Shown here: piece by piece, positions 24,208 to 33,302 of the stretch | Layout of the letters: each line of letters begins with the position of its first letter | Numbering within the stretch: the first letter of the stretch is position 1 | Assembly: GCA_943348815.1 (NCBI GenBank) | Contig: CALQYT010000004.1 | Location: 11,617-58,073 of the forward strand | Direction of reading: 5' to 3' | DNA length: 46,457 nucleotides | Source: Candidatus Nomurabacteria bacterium | GTDB taxonomy: Bacteria; Patescibacteriota; Minisyncoccia; Phycocordibacterales; SBAW01 | Notes under the pieces: model-generated | What the model was told of the DNA's origin: nothing | The model's database searches: none | Seen by the model: only the letters and a program-made list of their open reading frames with translations | Program-made: the position numbers and the translations under genes

Positions 24208-24486
24208 ATGTCTAAAGAAATGGCGGTGATTGCGCTCGGGTTGCTGGTTATTGCCGTACGCACTTTGCTGGGGATCCCCGGCTCGTGGCAAACGCTCATT
24301 CTCACACTCGCCGGAGTGGTCATAGTGGTCATCGGATTTTTATTGCGCGGAGAGGCTATCAAGCGCCAGGGTCGCTCGGGCTCTATGCCGTTTGTCGAAA
24401 ACCTGCCCGACCGGCAGGCGGGCATGTCTAACCGCGCCAGCGCTCCTTCCGATCATGAAACCCAAAAGCTCTCTTCGCTTAATTAG
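24208..24486 (+). CDS. Small two-helix membrane protein
   Basis: 92 residues. Two hydrophobic helices (about 5-20 and 28-46, joined by a GIPGSW turn) precede a basic, polar tail. The tail region LPDRQAGM coincides with a G+C-rich palindrome (24402-24424), suggesting that a repeat supplied the C-terminal codons. Family unknown. The 3' end overlaps the next gene by 32 nt. Confidence 0.55.
   Translation: MSKEMAVIALGLLVIAVRTLLGIPGSWQTLILTLAGVVIVVIGFLLRGEAIKRQGRSGSMPFVENLPDRQAGMSNRASAPSDHETQKLSSLN
24402..24424. repeat. G+C-rich interleaved palindrome at a gene 3' end
   Basis: CCTGCC (24402-24407) pairs with GGCAGG (24413-24418), and TGCCCG (24404-24409) pairs with CGGGCA (24419-24424), giving two alternative stems. 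It resembles the rodA palindrome at 1661-1680. Confidence 0.5.
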
Positions 24487-25564
24487 CCGCACCTACCTCT
24501 ATCTCCTGGCGCTTGCGGCACTCGTGCTTGCAGCGGGGCTTGGATACACCAAGTTGGCCGGTAATTTTTCGGTATCCTACGAACAGGTACAGGCAACCAC
24601 GACGCAGCCTTTTATCCCGCCACTTGATCTGGCCGAGTATAACGTGCGATTACTCGCACTTGCGCACGTTGCAACCTCGAGCCCGTGGTACGCGGCTTTT
24701 TTGCAAGGGACTACAACCGCTTCGACCACGCAGCCTCGGCCAGTGTGGCCGCTCATGCGCGCCAACCCACGCGACTCGCGCGCCCTGCTGCCGTTTAACC
24801 GCATCGTGGCTTACTACGGTAATTTTTATTCCAAACAAATGGGGGTGCTTGGCGAGTACGACGAAGCCACGGTACTGGCCAAACTTGCGAGTACCACCGA
24901 AGAGTGGGAGGCTGCCGACCCAAACACACCGGTAGTCCCCGCTATCGAATACATTGACGTTACGGCGCAAGGTAGTGCCGGCAAAGACGCCAAGTATCGT
25001 TTGCGCATGCCGGACAGCCAAATAGACAAAGCACTCGCAATGGCTAAAAAAATAAACGGCGTTGTGGTTCTCGACATCCAAGTTGGCTTGAGTACGTTGC
25101 AAGACGAAGTGCCACTGCTCGAAACGTATCTCGCGATGCCGAACGTGCATTTGGCTATCGACCCGGAGTTTGCGATGCGCAATGGCACGCCGCCGGGGCG
25201 GGTCATTGGTAGCTTGGATGCGACGGATATAAATTACACGATCAATTATTTGAGCGACTTAATTAAGCTGCATGACCTACCGCCAAAAATTTTGGTGGTG
25301 CACCGCTTTACCGAAGATATGGTGACTAATTATAAAAAAATAGCGCCTACCCCCGAGGTGCAGGTGGTGATGCAAATGGACGGCTGGGGCTCGCCGCAAC
25401 GAAAGTATGGAACTTATAACGCAGTCATCAATCCCGAGCCAGTCCAATTTACTGGCTTTAAACTCTTCTACAAAAACGACCTTAAAGAAGATCCGCCGCG
25501 TTTGCTGACTCCCCAAGAAGTGCTCGATCTTACCCCAAGCCCCAGCTTTATTCAGTACCAGTAG
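24455..25564 (+). CDS. Signal-anchored extracytoplasmic protein, TIM-barrel-like
   Basis: 369 residues. An N-terminal membrane anchor (about 12-30) is followed by a domain with alternating strand/helix pattern and conserved-looking acidic turns: VVLDIQVG, HLAIDPEFAMRNG, LPPKILVVHRF, VQVVMQMDGWG. That layout resembles a TIM-barrel glycosidase or polysaccharide-processing domain, which I infer with low certainty. No catalytic pair can be named. The ATG at 24455 is preferred because upstream starts fall within the previous gene's repeat. Confidence 0.6.
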   Translation: MKPKSSLRLISRTYLYLLALAALVLAAGLGYTKLAGNFSVSYEQVQATTTQPFIPPLDLAEYNVRLLALAHVATSSPWYAAFLQGTTTASTTQPRPVWPLMRANPRDSRALLPFNRIVAYYGNFYSKQMGVLGEYDEATVLAKLASTTEEWEAADPNTPVVPAIEYIDVTAQGSAGKDAKYRLRMPDSQIDKALAMAKKINGVVVLDIQVGLSTLQDEVPLLETYLAMPNVHLAIDPEFAMRNGTPPGRVIGSLDATDINYTINYLSDLIKLHDLPPKILVVHRFTEDMVTNYKKIAPTPEVQVVMQMDGWGSPQRKYGTYNAVINPEPVQFTGFKLFYKNDLKEDPPRLLTPQEVLDLTPSPSFIQYQ

Positions 25565-25577
25565 GGTTCATACGTCT

Positions 25578-25586
25578 TGTTATACT
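25578..25586 (+). promoter_or_regulatory. Extended -10 (TGT-TATACT), near-leaderless start at 25594
   Basis: Hexamer 25581-25586 predicts +1 at 25593, one base before the ATG. Confidence 0.7.
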
Positions 25587-25593
25587 TACAGGG

Positions 25594-27471
25594 ATGCCGG
25601 AAAATCCCGAACAGATAACGTATTTTGCTAAGACCAACGCCCGTGGGCAGGAGGTGCCTTTTGGTATTCGGCGCGAGGATCGTGTGCGGCACATGTATAT
25701 CATCGGCAAGACCGGCATGGGCAAGTCGACCCTGCTCGAAAACATGGCGATCCAGGACATCCGCAACGGCGAAGGGATAGCATTTATCGATCCGCACGGC
25801 TCAACAGCCGATCGCATTTTGGAATATGTACCCGAGCATCGCAAAAAGGATGTCGTGTACTTTGCGCCCTTCGACATGGAGTACCCGCTTGCGTTTAATG
25901 TCATGGAGGATGTGGGTTACGACAAACGCCACCTGGTGGTCTCGGGCTTGCTCGCCGCCTTTCGCAAAATCTGGGTCGATGCCTGGTCGGCCCGCATGGA
26001 GTACATACTTTCCAACACGTTGCTTGCGCTTTTGGAGTACCCGGGCTCAACCTTGTTGGACGTCAACCGGCTCCTCATCAACAAAAACTTCCGGAAAAAA
26101 GTAGTGGAGAACGTCAAAGACCCGATTGTGAGAAGTTTTTGGGTCGATGAGTTTGCTACCTACACCGACCGTTACACCCAAGAAGCAACACCCGCGATCC
26201 AAAACAAAATCGGCCAATTTACCTCTAACCCCCTCATCCGCAACATTGTGGGGCAACCGGTATCCTCGTTCGATATCCGCCGGCTGATGGACGAAAAGAA
26301 GATTTTGATTATGAACCTCTCCAAAGGCCGAGTGGGAGAGGTAAACGCAACGCTGCTTGGTTCGATGCTCGTAACCAAAATTTATTTGGCGGCGATGTCG
26401 CGTGCCGATGTGTCTGCTGAGGTGATGAATAGGCTGCCGAGTTTTTATTTTTATGTCGACGAGTTTCAAAACTTTGCTAACGAGTCCTTTTCGGACATTC
26501 TCTCCGAGGCGCGCAAGTACAAACTCAACCTGATTATTGCGCACCAATATATCGAACAAATGGAGGAAGAGGTGCGTGATGCGGTCTTTGGTAACGTGGG
26601 TACGACGGTCGCTTTTCGGGTCGGACCCTTTGACGCAGAGGTGCTCGAAACTATTTTTAATCCGCAATTTACCGCGACCGATTTGGTTAACTTGGGTTTT
26701 GCCCAAATTTATTTGACGCTCATGATTAATCGTGTAGGTTCACCGCCGTTTAGCGCCACGACGCTCCCGCCGTTTGACCCGCCCCCCGAGATGCATGTGG
26801 AAGAAGTATTGCGTATGTCGCGCACTACTTTTGGCAGACCGCGTGCCGAGGTTGAAAAATTAATCCAAGAGTGGCAGGGCAGTGAGCCACCTAACCTTGA
26901 GCAGCCTAAAAAACGTCCGCCTGCAGCTCGCAGCTACTCACGTAGTGTCGACATTCCGCAACCAAGCCAAAGCGTGAGCCCACCTCCTGCACCCCCACCT
27001 CCGCCCCCGGAAGAGCCTCCGGTATCACGCCCCGCACCGGTACATCGCCCTGCCCATCAGGTAGACGCCAAGACCCTCGGCGAGCACTTGGCGCACGAGC
27101 ACACGCTTGCGCAAAGCAAGGCTAAAGAACCGGTAGAAGACCTCCCACCGCCTTTGCCGCAGCATATACGACCTGTGCGTCAGGATCATCCACCTCGCCC
27201 CCCTTACAAACCTCCCGTCAAACCCGAGCGCCCTCCGCTTGAGGGCCCCAAGACCCTAAAAGAAGCGCTCGAGGCAGCGTACAAAAAACCGCAACCTACT
27301 GAAGTGGCGCCCGAGCCTACGGCACCCGCCGCCGCTACTTCTATCCCGGGTGTGAATCTCAAAGAGATACTTGCTAAGGTCGTGACACCACCGCCGCAAT
27401 CGGAGAAGAAATCCGAAATTCCGGAGGCTGTGTTGCGCGACATGCTTGCCGTCGATGAAGAAATTACTTAA
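25594..27471 (+). CDS. VirD4/TraG-like coupling ATPase with Pro-rich tail
   Basis: 625 residues. Walker A GKTGMGKST is near residues 38-46, IAFIDPHGS follows, and Walker B plus sensor region FYFYVDEFQNF lies near 285-295. LSEARKYKLNLIIAHQYIEQ matches the type IV coupling protein/TraD-TraG core. There is no N-terminal membrane helix, so it is cytosolic. Residues of about 430-600 are Pro/Ala-rich and disordered, ending in helical segments. Such ATPases pump DNA through conjugation or related channels; in CPR they occur as chromosomal genes. It overlaps the ComEA-PKD gene, so both probably serve one DNA-handling apparatus (inference). Confidence 0.82.
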   Translation: MPENPEQITYFAKTNARGQEVPFGIRREDRVRHMYIIGKTGMGKSTLLENMAIQDIRNGEGIAFIDPHGSTADRILEYVPEHRKKDVVYFAPFDMEYPLAFNVMEDVGYDKRHLVVSGLLAAFRKIWVDAWSARMEYILSNTLLALLEYPGSTLLDVNRLLINKNFRKKVVENVKDPIVRSFWVDEFATYTDRYTQEATPAIQNKIGQFTSNPLIRNIVGQPVSSFDIRRLMDEKKILIMNLSKGRVGEVNATLLGSMLVTKIYLAAMSRADVSAEVMNRLPSFYFYVDEFQNFANESFSDILSEARKYKLNLIIAHQYIEQMEEEVRDAVFGNVGTTVAFRVGPFDAEVLETIFNPQFTATDLVNLGFAQIYLTLMINRVGSPPFSATTLPPFDPPPEMHVEEVLRMSRTTFGRPRAEVEKLIQEWQGSEPPNLEQPKKRPPAARSYSRSVDIPQPSQSVSPPPAPPPPPPEEPPVSRPAPVHRPAHQVDAKTLGEHLAHEHTLAQSKAKEPVEDLPPPLPQHIRPVRQDHPPRPPYKPPVKPERPPLEGPKTLKEALEAAYKKPQPTEVAPEPTAPAAATSIPGVNLKEILAKVVTPPPQSEKKSEIPEAVLRDMLAVDEEIT

Positions 27472-28609
27472 AACTAGTTTTTTGTTTTTGCTCCCGCTGC
27501 AACTACTAGCCGCCACGCTGGTCAATATCAACACGGCCGATTTGGCAACACTTGAGACCTTAAACGGTATTGGCCCGTCCAAAGGTCAGGCAATTATCGA
27601 CTACCGCACGCAACACGGACCGTTTGCAAAAATTGAGGACATTATGAATGTGAGCGGCATAGGGACCGCGACGTACAACAATATTAAAAATTCTATTACG
27701 GTGGGGGAGACGATCACGCAAACAACCGGCACGACCTCAACCACGCAAACATCTACCTCTACTCAGACTACGCAAACCCAAACTTCTGCAACGAGTACCA
27801 GTTCTGACACGCAAGCCGCGGCAGGAGTAGCACCGGTAATAACCGTACGTGCAACCGTGCCTACCCGCGTGATGGTAGGGGGTGGCGCCTATTTTGAAGC
27901 AACGGCATTGGGGTCGGAGGGTTTGCCACTCCCGTATCCGCGCTGTATTTGGAATTTTGGTGATGGCACTACTGCCGAAGGATGCCGCGTTTTGCACGCG
28001 TACAGTTATCCAGGGTCTTACTCGGTCGTTATCAACGCCGCGTACAATTATTCTTCAGCGATTAGCCGCATAACCGTAGAGGCGGTGGCGGCGCAAGTGT
28101 CGTTGCGGGTCGAAGCGGATGGATCACTTACCCTTGTTAACAACTCCAATCAGCAACTCGATATTGGGTACTGGTCATTTTTGCAAGGCGACCATCCATT
28201 TATTATTCCTGAAGCGACGGACGTACTTGCCGGTGGGGGAGTGCGTTTCGCGCCGGCGGTTTTAGGATTTGTGGCGACCACCGATGCACGATTGCTCTAT
28301 CCAAACCAAGCGGTTGCCGCGAGCGCGGTGCCGGGTGATTCGTCGCCTTTGCGTGGCGAACGGGTCGTGGTTGCTTCGGCTAAGACTTCTGCTCCAAAAA
28401 CGATTGTCCAAGCTTCTCAGCCTACACGAGAAACAACGGGTCAAGTTCTCGGTACTTCAACCAAATCGGATTCTTCCCCGATGTTATGGTGGTCGCTCGG
28501 GGGGCTCGTGTTTGTCCTTGCCACCGGGGGTGCGGCAGCCTATTATGCGCGGCGACCCAAGGTGGTAGCTGAAACTTATCCTACCGCCGAGGAGTTTGAT
28601 ATCGAATGA
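27455..28609 (+). CDS. Anchored ComEA-type HhH protein fused to PKD domain
   Basis: 384 residues. Signal peptide (about 1-20, LLPLQLLAAT), tandem helix-hairpin-helix repeats of ComEA type (about 22-85; VNINTADLATLETLNGIG and IMNVSGIG), a long Ser/Thr/Gln linker, a PKD domain (about 135-210; WNFGDGTTAEGC and YSYPGSYSVV), a lamin-tail-like beta domain (about 215-285), a second linker, and a C-terminal membrane helix (WWSLGGLVFVLATGGAAAYY) with cytosolic tail. ComEA binds DNA during uptake; the added domains and C-terminal anchor would present it at the cell surface. The start overlaps the previous gene by 17 nt, indicating cotranscription. Confidence 0.85.
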   Translation: MKKLLKTSFLFLLPLQLLAATLVNINTADLATLETLNGIGPSKGQAIIDYRTQHGPFAKIEDIMNVSGIGTATYNNIKNSITVGETITQTTGTTSTTQTSTSTQTTQTQTSATSTSSDTQAAAGVAPVITVRATVPTRVMVGGGAYFEATALGSEGLPLPYPRCIWNFGDGTTAEGCRVLHAYSYPGSYSVVINAAYNYSSAISRITVEAVAAQVSLRVEADGSLTLVNNSNQQLDIGYWSFLQGDHPFIIPEATDVLAGGGVRFAPAVLGFVATTDARLLYPNQAVAASAVPGDSSPLRGERVVVASAKTSAPKTIVQASQPTRETTGQVLGTSTKSDSSPMLWWSLGGLVFVLATGGAAAYYARRPKVVAETYPTAEEFDIE

Positions 28610-29451
28610 AAACTATTGTCGTTACGGGGGGTGCGGGTTTTGTTGGCTCGCATCTCTGCGAGCGGCTTGCCAAAGAGGGCAGCCGTGTTATCTCGCTCGA
28701 CAATTATTTTGTTGGCTCGCGCGACAATCATGTGGCGGGCGTGGAGTATCGCGAGGGGCACACCAAAGATATCGAAAAGCATATCCCCGAAACACCCGAC
28801 GTTCTTTTTCATTTAGGTGAGTACTCGCGCGTCGAGATCAGCCTTACCGAGCCGGCGTTGGTGTGGGATTTAAATAAAGACGGCACCTTTGGGGTGGTTG
28901 AATTTTGGCGTAAGAAAAAATTTAAACTCATATACGCGGGTTCATCGACCAAGTTTGGTGATGGTGGCCTCGGTCGCGTGCAAAGTCCCTATGCCTGGAC
29001 CAAAGCAAGTAACACTGAACTCGTACAAAATTATGGCCGCTGGTACAACCTGCCCTATGCCGTGACTTACTTTTATAATGTCTATGGCCCACGCGAGCGT
29101 GCGGGAACGTATGGGACGGTGGTTGAGATTTTTAGACAGAAAAAATTAAAAGGCGAGGTATTAGGGGTCAATTCACCCGGTACACAAAAGCGCAATTTTA
29201 CGCATGTGGATGATATTGTCGAAGGTTTAGTGTTGGTGGGCGAGCGTGGAGTGGGTGATGAGTTTGGCTTGGGTAGTCCGGAATCGTTTTCGGTGCTGGA
29301 GGTGGCAACTATGTTTGGTGGCCCGGTCGAAATGCGACCCGAGGTTGCCGGTAACCGCATGGATGCGACGCTCGACACCACCAAGTCTGAGGCGCTTGGC
29401 TGGCGGCCGACACACCACTTGGTAGACTATATAGCCGGCCGCGCGGTATGA
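28606..29451 (+). CDS. NAD-dependent epimerase/dehydratase
   Basis: 281 residues, short-chain type. GGAGFVGSHL at the N-terminus binds NAD; YAGSSTKFG and YAWTK supply the catalytic Ser and Tyr/Lys; VYGPRERAGT and RNFTHVDDIVEGL are typical of GalE/dTDP-glucose dehydratase relatives. It would alter a nucleotide sugar for the glycan locus; the product is unknown. Its ATG overlaps the preceding TGA (ATGA). Confidence 0.85.
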   Translation: MKTIVVTGGAGFVGSHLCERLAKEGSRVISLDNYFVGSRDNHVAGVEYREGHTKDIEKHIPETPDVLFHLGEYSRVEISLTEPALVWDLNKDGTFGVVEFWRKKKFKLIYAGSSTKFGDGGLGRVQSPYAWTKASNTELVQNYGRWYNLPYAVTYFYNVYGPRERAGTYGTVVEIFRQKKLKGEVLGVNSPGTQKRNFTHVDDIVEGLVLVGERGVGDEFGLGSPESFSVLEVATMFGGPVEMRPEVAGNRMDATLDTTKSEALGWRPTHHLVDYIAGRAV

Positions 29452-30539
29452 AAAAAATTCTAATTTTCTCACTTGCCTATTATCCGCGCGTCGGCGGAGC
29501 CGAGGTGGCTATCAAAGAGATCACCGATCGCATTGGTGATATCGAATTTCATATAGTCACCCTTCGATTTGACTCAGGGCAAGCGAAGGAAGAAAAGATG
29601 GGCAACGTGATACTGCATCGCGTAGGAAAGGGGGGCTCGTACTTGGATAAAATTTTATTTGTGCCGCGCGCCACATTTTTGGCGCGACGTTTGCACGCTC
29701 AAGAAAAATTTGACGGTGCGTGGGCGATGATGAGCTACATGCTCTTTCCTATTGTTTTGGCAAAATTAAAAATTCCGTATGCGCTCACCTTGCAGGAAGG
29801 GGACACCGAGCAGTACATGTTTGGCCGGCTCAGGATTCTTCCTTTTTTGTTTTTACTCAAACGCGGCTTTCGTGAAGCAAAAGTAGTACAAGCGATTTCC
29901 ACCTATCTGGGCGACTGGGCACATAAAATGGGTTTTCCGGGTCCACTAGAAATCATTCCGAACGGCGTTGATATACAAAAATTTTCTGGCGAAAAAGTTT
30001 CGCATGAACAGCCGACCGTTATTACTTCGTCTCGTTTGGTGCATAAAAATGCAATCGATGATTTGCTTCGTGCAATTGCATTAATTCCTGACACTAACCT
30101 CATAGTTGCCGGAAGTGGGCCCGATGAAAATAAACTAAAAAAACTTGCCCAAGAACTTGGCATAGTCGCGCGGATTAAATGGCTTGGTCATGTCGACCAT
30201 GCGCAACTCCCGGCACTTTTGCACGCATCAGATGTGTTTGTGAGGGCCTCGCGCTCCGAAGGTATGGGAAACTCCTTTGTTGAGGCGTTTGCGGCTGGGG
30301 TACCTGTGGTCGCGACGCAGGAAGGGGGGCTTAAAGACTTTATTACGCCCGAGGTAGCTTGGCCGGTGGAGAAGGATCGACCCGACCAAATAGCGGCCCA
30401 AATTAAGGCTATTTTGGGTAACCCGGGGCGTGCGGCGGTAGTTATAGAAAATGCCAGAAAACTGGCCTTTGAGAAATACGATTGGACCCTAATCGCGCGC
30501 GCGATGGAAGAGTGCGTGTTTTCTCGACTTTTTTCATGA
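29448..30539 (+). CDS. GT4-family glycosyltransferase
   Basis: 363 residues, GT-B fold. RVGGAEVAIKEI is the N-terminal glycine loop, IPNGVDIQKF the interdomain segment, ASRSEGMGNSFVEAFAAGVPVVAT contains E-x7-E. ATGA overlap with the previous gene shows coupling. It begins a run of closely spaced glycosyltransferase genes likely assembling one surface glycan. Confidence 0.88.
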   Translation: MKKILIFSLAYYPRVGGAEVAIKEITDRIGDIEFHIVTLRFDSGQAKEEKMGNVILHRVGKGGSYLDKILFVPRATFLARRLHAQEKFDGAWAMMSYMLFPIVLAKLKIPYALTLQEGDTEQYMFGRLRILPFLFLLKRGFREAKVVQAISTYLGDWAHKMGFPGPLEIIPNGVDIQKFSGEKVSHEQPTVITSSRLVHKNAIDDLLRAIALIPDTNLIVAGSGPDENKLKKLAQELGIVARIKWLGHVDHAQLPALLHASDVFVRASRSEGMGNSFVEAFAAGVPVVATQEGGLKDFITPEVAWPVEKDRPDQIAAQIKAILGNPGRAAVVIENARKLAFEKYDWTLIARAMEECVFSRLFS

Positions 30540-31528
30540 TCAACATACTTTTAGCAACCGGTCTTTACCCGCCGGAGAGCGGCGGGCCCGCGACCTATGC
30601 AAAGCTGTTGGAAGAGCGCATGCCAGCATTTGGGTTTGAGGTGACGGTATTGCCATTCCGTGCAGTGCGTCATCTGCCTAAAATTTTTAGACACGCGGCC
30701 TATTTTTTAAAATGTTTAGGAAAGGCGCGTGGAGTCAACATAATTCTTGCGCAAGACACGGTATCGGTTGGGTTTCCGGCAGCGCTTGCTGCAAAACTAA
30801 CCGGCAAAAAATTTGTACTGCGCGTGCCGGGCGACTATGTGTGGGAGCAGGCGCGGCAGCGGTATGGTGTGGTGGATGAATTAGACGAGTTTCAAACCAA
30901 GTCTTACGGACTACGGGTAGGCCTACTGCGCGCCATCCAAAAATTTGTTGCACGCAGTGCCAATGTGGTAATAGTACCAAGCGGCTATATGCAAAAAATA
31001 GTCGGCGGCTGGGGTGTTGTGCCCATGCTAGTTTATAACGGCATTGATATTCCGGTACCATACGAGTTGCCCAAAGAGCGGCCAGAGGGTTTTTTTATTG
31101 TTTCGTTTGGTCGCCAAGTGCCGTGGAAGGGTTTTGACGCGCTGCGGCGCGTAGTGGCACGAGAGCCGCGGTGGCAGCTTAAAATATTTGATAACCTTCC
31201 GCGCGTACAAGCGATGGGTTGGGTAAAAGTGGCGAGTGTGTATGTTAACAATTCGACCTACGAAGGTCTCTCGCATCAACTGCTCGAGGCGATGGCGCTT
31301 GGCACACCGATTGTGGCGACGAGCGTTGGCGGCAATCCTGAGTTGGTGCAAGATGGCGGTTTACTTATCCCCGCTAAAGACGATGAGGCGCTGTATCAAG
31401 CACTTAAAAAAATTGAGGATGATCAAGCGGGTACACAGGAGCGTGCACGGCGTGCAGAAGAGCGGGTGCAGGAGTTTGCGATACCCACAACACTGCAAAA
31501 ACTTGCGGAACTTCTAAAAACTATATGA
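30536..31528 (+). CDS. GT4-family glycosyltransferase
   Basis: 330 residues, GT-B fold. LYPPESGGPATYAKLL is the acceptor-side motif, VYNGIDIPVP the linker, and STYEGLSHQLLEAMALGTPIVAT contains the E-x7-E motif. The start is the ATG at 30536, overlapping the upstream stop; an earlier in-frame start lies inside the previous gene. Confidence 0.88.
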   Translation: MINILLATGLYPPESGGPATYAKLLEERMPAFGFEVTVLPFRAVRHLPKIFRHAAYFLKCLGKARGVNIILAQDTVSVGFPAALAAKLTGKKFVLRVPGDYVWEQARQRYGVVDELDEFQTKSYGLRVGLLRAIQKFVARSANVVIVPSGYMQKIVGGWGVVPMLVYNGIDIPVPYELPKERPEGFFIVSFGRQVPWKGFDALRRVVAREPRWQLKIFDNLPRVQAMGWVKVASVYVNNSTYEGLSHQLLEAMALGTPIVATSVGGNPELVQDGGLLIPAKDDEALYQALKKIEDDQAGTQERARRAEERVQEFAIPTTLQKLAELLKTI

Positions 31529-32406
31529 AAGTCTTACTAATTACAGGCGACCGGCGCTTTGGGCCGGGTAATGAACGTTACGAGCTGCAGCGCAACGCGG
31601 TGGAGGAATTGGCAGTGGTGTTTTGGGGGCGGGGGAGTTTGTGGCCAAAAATTCCGCCAGGGCAGTTTGACGTGGTGAGCGCGCAGGACCCCTTTTGGCG
31701 TGGGTTGTTTGGGTGGCGGGTTGCTAAAAAGCTCGGAGCGAAATTTAACGTACAAGTACATACCGACCTGTCTGCACAAAGTTTGGTGCGGCATGTACTT
31801 GGTCAGATTGTTTTGCGTCATGCCGACTCGGTGCGGGTGGTGTCAGAAAAAATAAAACAGCAAGTTGCGCGTATTGGGGTGCGCGCAAAAATATCGGTGC
31901 TGCCGGTCTTTGTCGACCTAGAGAAGTTTCGCACTATTTCACGCGCATTACAGCTACCTAAAACAATACTGTGGATTGGCCGCTTTGAACCGGAAAAAGA
32001 TCCCCTGTATGCATTTGAAGTTTTACGACAGGTGCCGGGTGCGCGTTTAGTAATGCTCGGGGCGGGGAGTTTGGCAGGAGAGCTAAAACAAAAGGCAGAA
32101 GGGCTATCGGTAAGTTTCCCCGGCTGGCAGGACCTTAAGCCCTATTTGGCACAAGCTGATATGGTGCTCTGTACCTCTAGGCACGAGAGTTGGGGACAGA
32201 GTATAGTAGAAGCGCTCGCGGCCGGCGTGCCCGTGGTTGCGCCCGATGTGGGTATAGCGCGCGAGGCGGGTGCACTAATTGCGCCCAGAGCAGACTTGGC
32301 TGAGAAAGTAAAAGAAGTGCTGCAATCGGGAGCACGGGGCGAATTAAAACTTAACGTCTTGGCAGCTCCACAGTGGGTAGCGGCGTGGAAGCAATCACTT
32401 ACCTAA
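31525..32406 (+). CDS. Glycosyltransferase, GT4-like
   Basis: 293 residues, smaller than usual. The N-terminal domain is short; WIGRFEPEKDPLYAFEVL is the C-domain start, and TSRHESWGQSIVEALAAGVPVVAPD has E-x7-E. The overlap with the preceding gene (4 bp) suggests coupling. Confidence 0.85.
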   Translation: MKVLLITGDRRFGPGNERYELQRNAVEELAVVFWGRGSLWPKIPPGQFDVVSAQDPFWRGLFGWRVAKKLGAKFNVQVHTDLSAQSLVRHVLGQIVLRHADSVRVVSEKIKQQVARIGVRAKISVLPVFVDLEKFRTISRALQLPKTILWIGRFEPEKDPLYAFEVLRQVPGARLVMLGAGSLAGELKQKAEGLSVSFPGWQDLKPYLAQADMVLCTSRHESWGQSIVEALAAGVPVVAPDVGIAREAGALIAPRADLAEKVKEVLQSGARGELKLNVLAAPQWVAAWKQSLT

Positions 32407-32408
32407 GT

Positions 32409-33299
32409 ATGAAAAAACCTCTCATTGGATTTATCGGCCAGGGATTTATCGGCAAAAGTTATGCTGATGATTTTGAGCGCCGCGGCTACACGGTAGTGCG
32501 TTATTCGTTGGAGGAGCGCTATCGCGCTAATAAAAATAAGATTAAAGAATGCGACATTGTTTTTATTGCCGTACCAACTCCGACAACGCCGCGAGGGTTT
32601 GATTACTCGATTGTGCGCGAGGGTTTGGGGTTGGTGGGCCCGGCGAAAACCGCGGTTATCAAATCAACCATTTTGCCCGGCACTACGCAAAAACTACAGA
32701 AGCAGTTTCCAAAACTCTACGTCATGCATAGTCCGGAGTTTTTGGTACTCAAGCAGGCGGCCGAGGATGCGGCGCGCCCGCTGCGCAATATTGTGGGTGT
32801 TTCTAAAAACACCAAAGCGTTTCGTGACCGGGCGCACATTATTTTGCGCACCCTCCCCAAAGCGCCGTTTGAGGTGGTGTGCGGCGTACGCGAGGCAGAG
32901 CTGGTCAAATATGCAGGAAACTTCTTTTTGTACCTGCGGGTACTCTTTGCCAACCTCATTTTTGACTTAGCTAAAGCCTCAGGGGCCGACTACGAAGTGG
33001 TGCGTGCTGCGGTGGCGGCCGACCCGCGCATCGGTGCCTCGCACTTACAGGTAGTGCACGATAGCGGGCACAAAGGGGCCAAACTGGGCCGTGGTGCGGG
33101 CGGAGTGTGCTTTATCAAAGACGTCGCGGCACTCGCCGAGTTATATGGCAAATCGGTTAAGGATCCGTGGGGCGACAAGTTTTTGGCAGCCGCGATAGAA
33201 AAAAATCTCCATTTGCTGGTGACCTCTAACAAAGATCTCGATTTGGTTGAGGGCGTGCACGGCAAAGCTGCCGTTGCCCGGCACCGCAAACGTCGTTAG
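32409..33299 (+). CDS. UDP-glucose/GDP-mannose dehydrogenase family protein lacking C-terminal domain
   Basis: 296 residues against about 430 for the family. Rossmann motif GQGFIG (10-15), HSPEF (Glu110), ELVKYAGN (Lys167, Asn171) and GAGGVCFIKD with catalytic Cys234 are present, so NAD-binding and central domains look intact. The C-terminal nucleotide-sugar-binding domain is missing; the protein ends in a basic tail. The stop is clean and the next gene follows after 3 nt, so it looks like a settled short form rather than a frameshift. It would oxidise a sugar to a uronic acid if substrate binding is solved otherwise. Confidence 0.82.
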   Translation: MKKPLIGFIGQGFIGKSYADDFERRGYTVVRYSLEERYRANKNKIKECDIVFIAVPTPTTPRGFDYSIVREGLGLVGPAKTAVIKSTILPGTTQKLQKQFPKLYVMHSPEFLVLKQAAEDAARPLRNIVGVSKNTKAFRDRAHIILRTLPKAPFEVVCGVREAELVKYAGNFFLYLRVLFANLIFDLAKASGADYEVVRAAVAADPRIGASHLQVVHDSGHKGAKLGRGAGGVCFIKDVAALAELYGKSVKDPWGDKFLAAAIEKNLHLLVTSNKDLDLVEGVHGKAAVARHRKRR

Positions 33300-33302
33300 T
33301 TT

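Noticed and set aside
30569-30593. CCCGCCG...CGGCGGG hairpin in a glycosyltransferase gene as an inserted repeat
   Set aside because: It encodes the conserved PPxxGGP acceptor motif of GT4 enzymes, so the pairing is a consequence of protein constraint.
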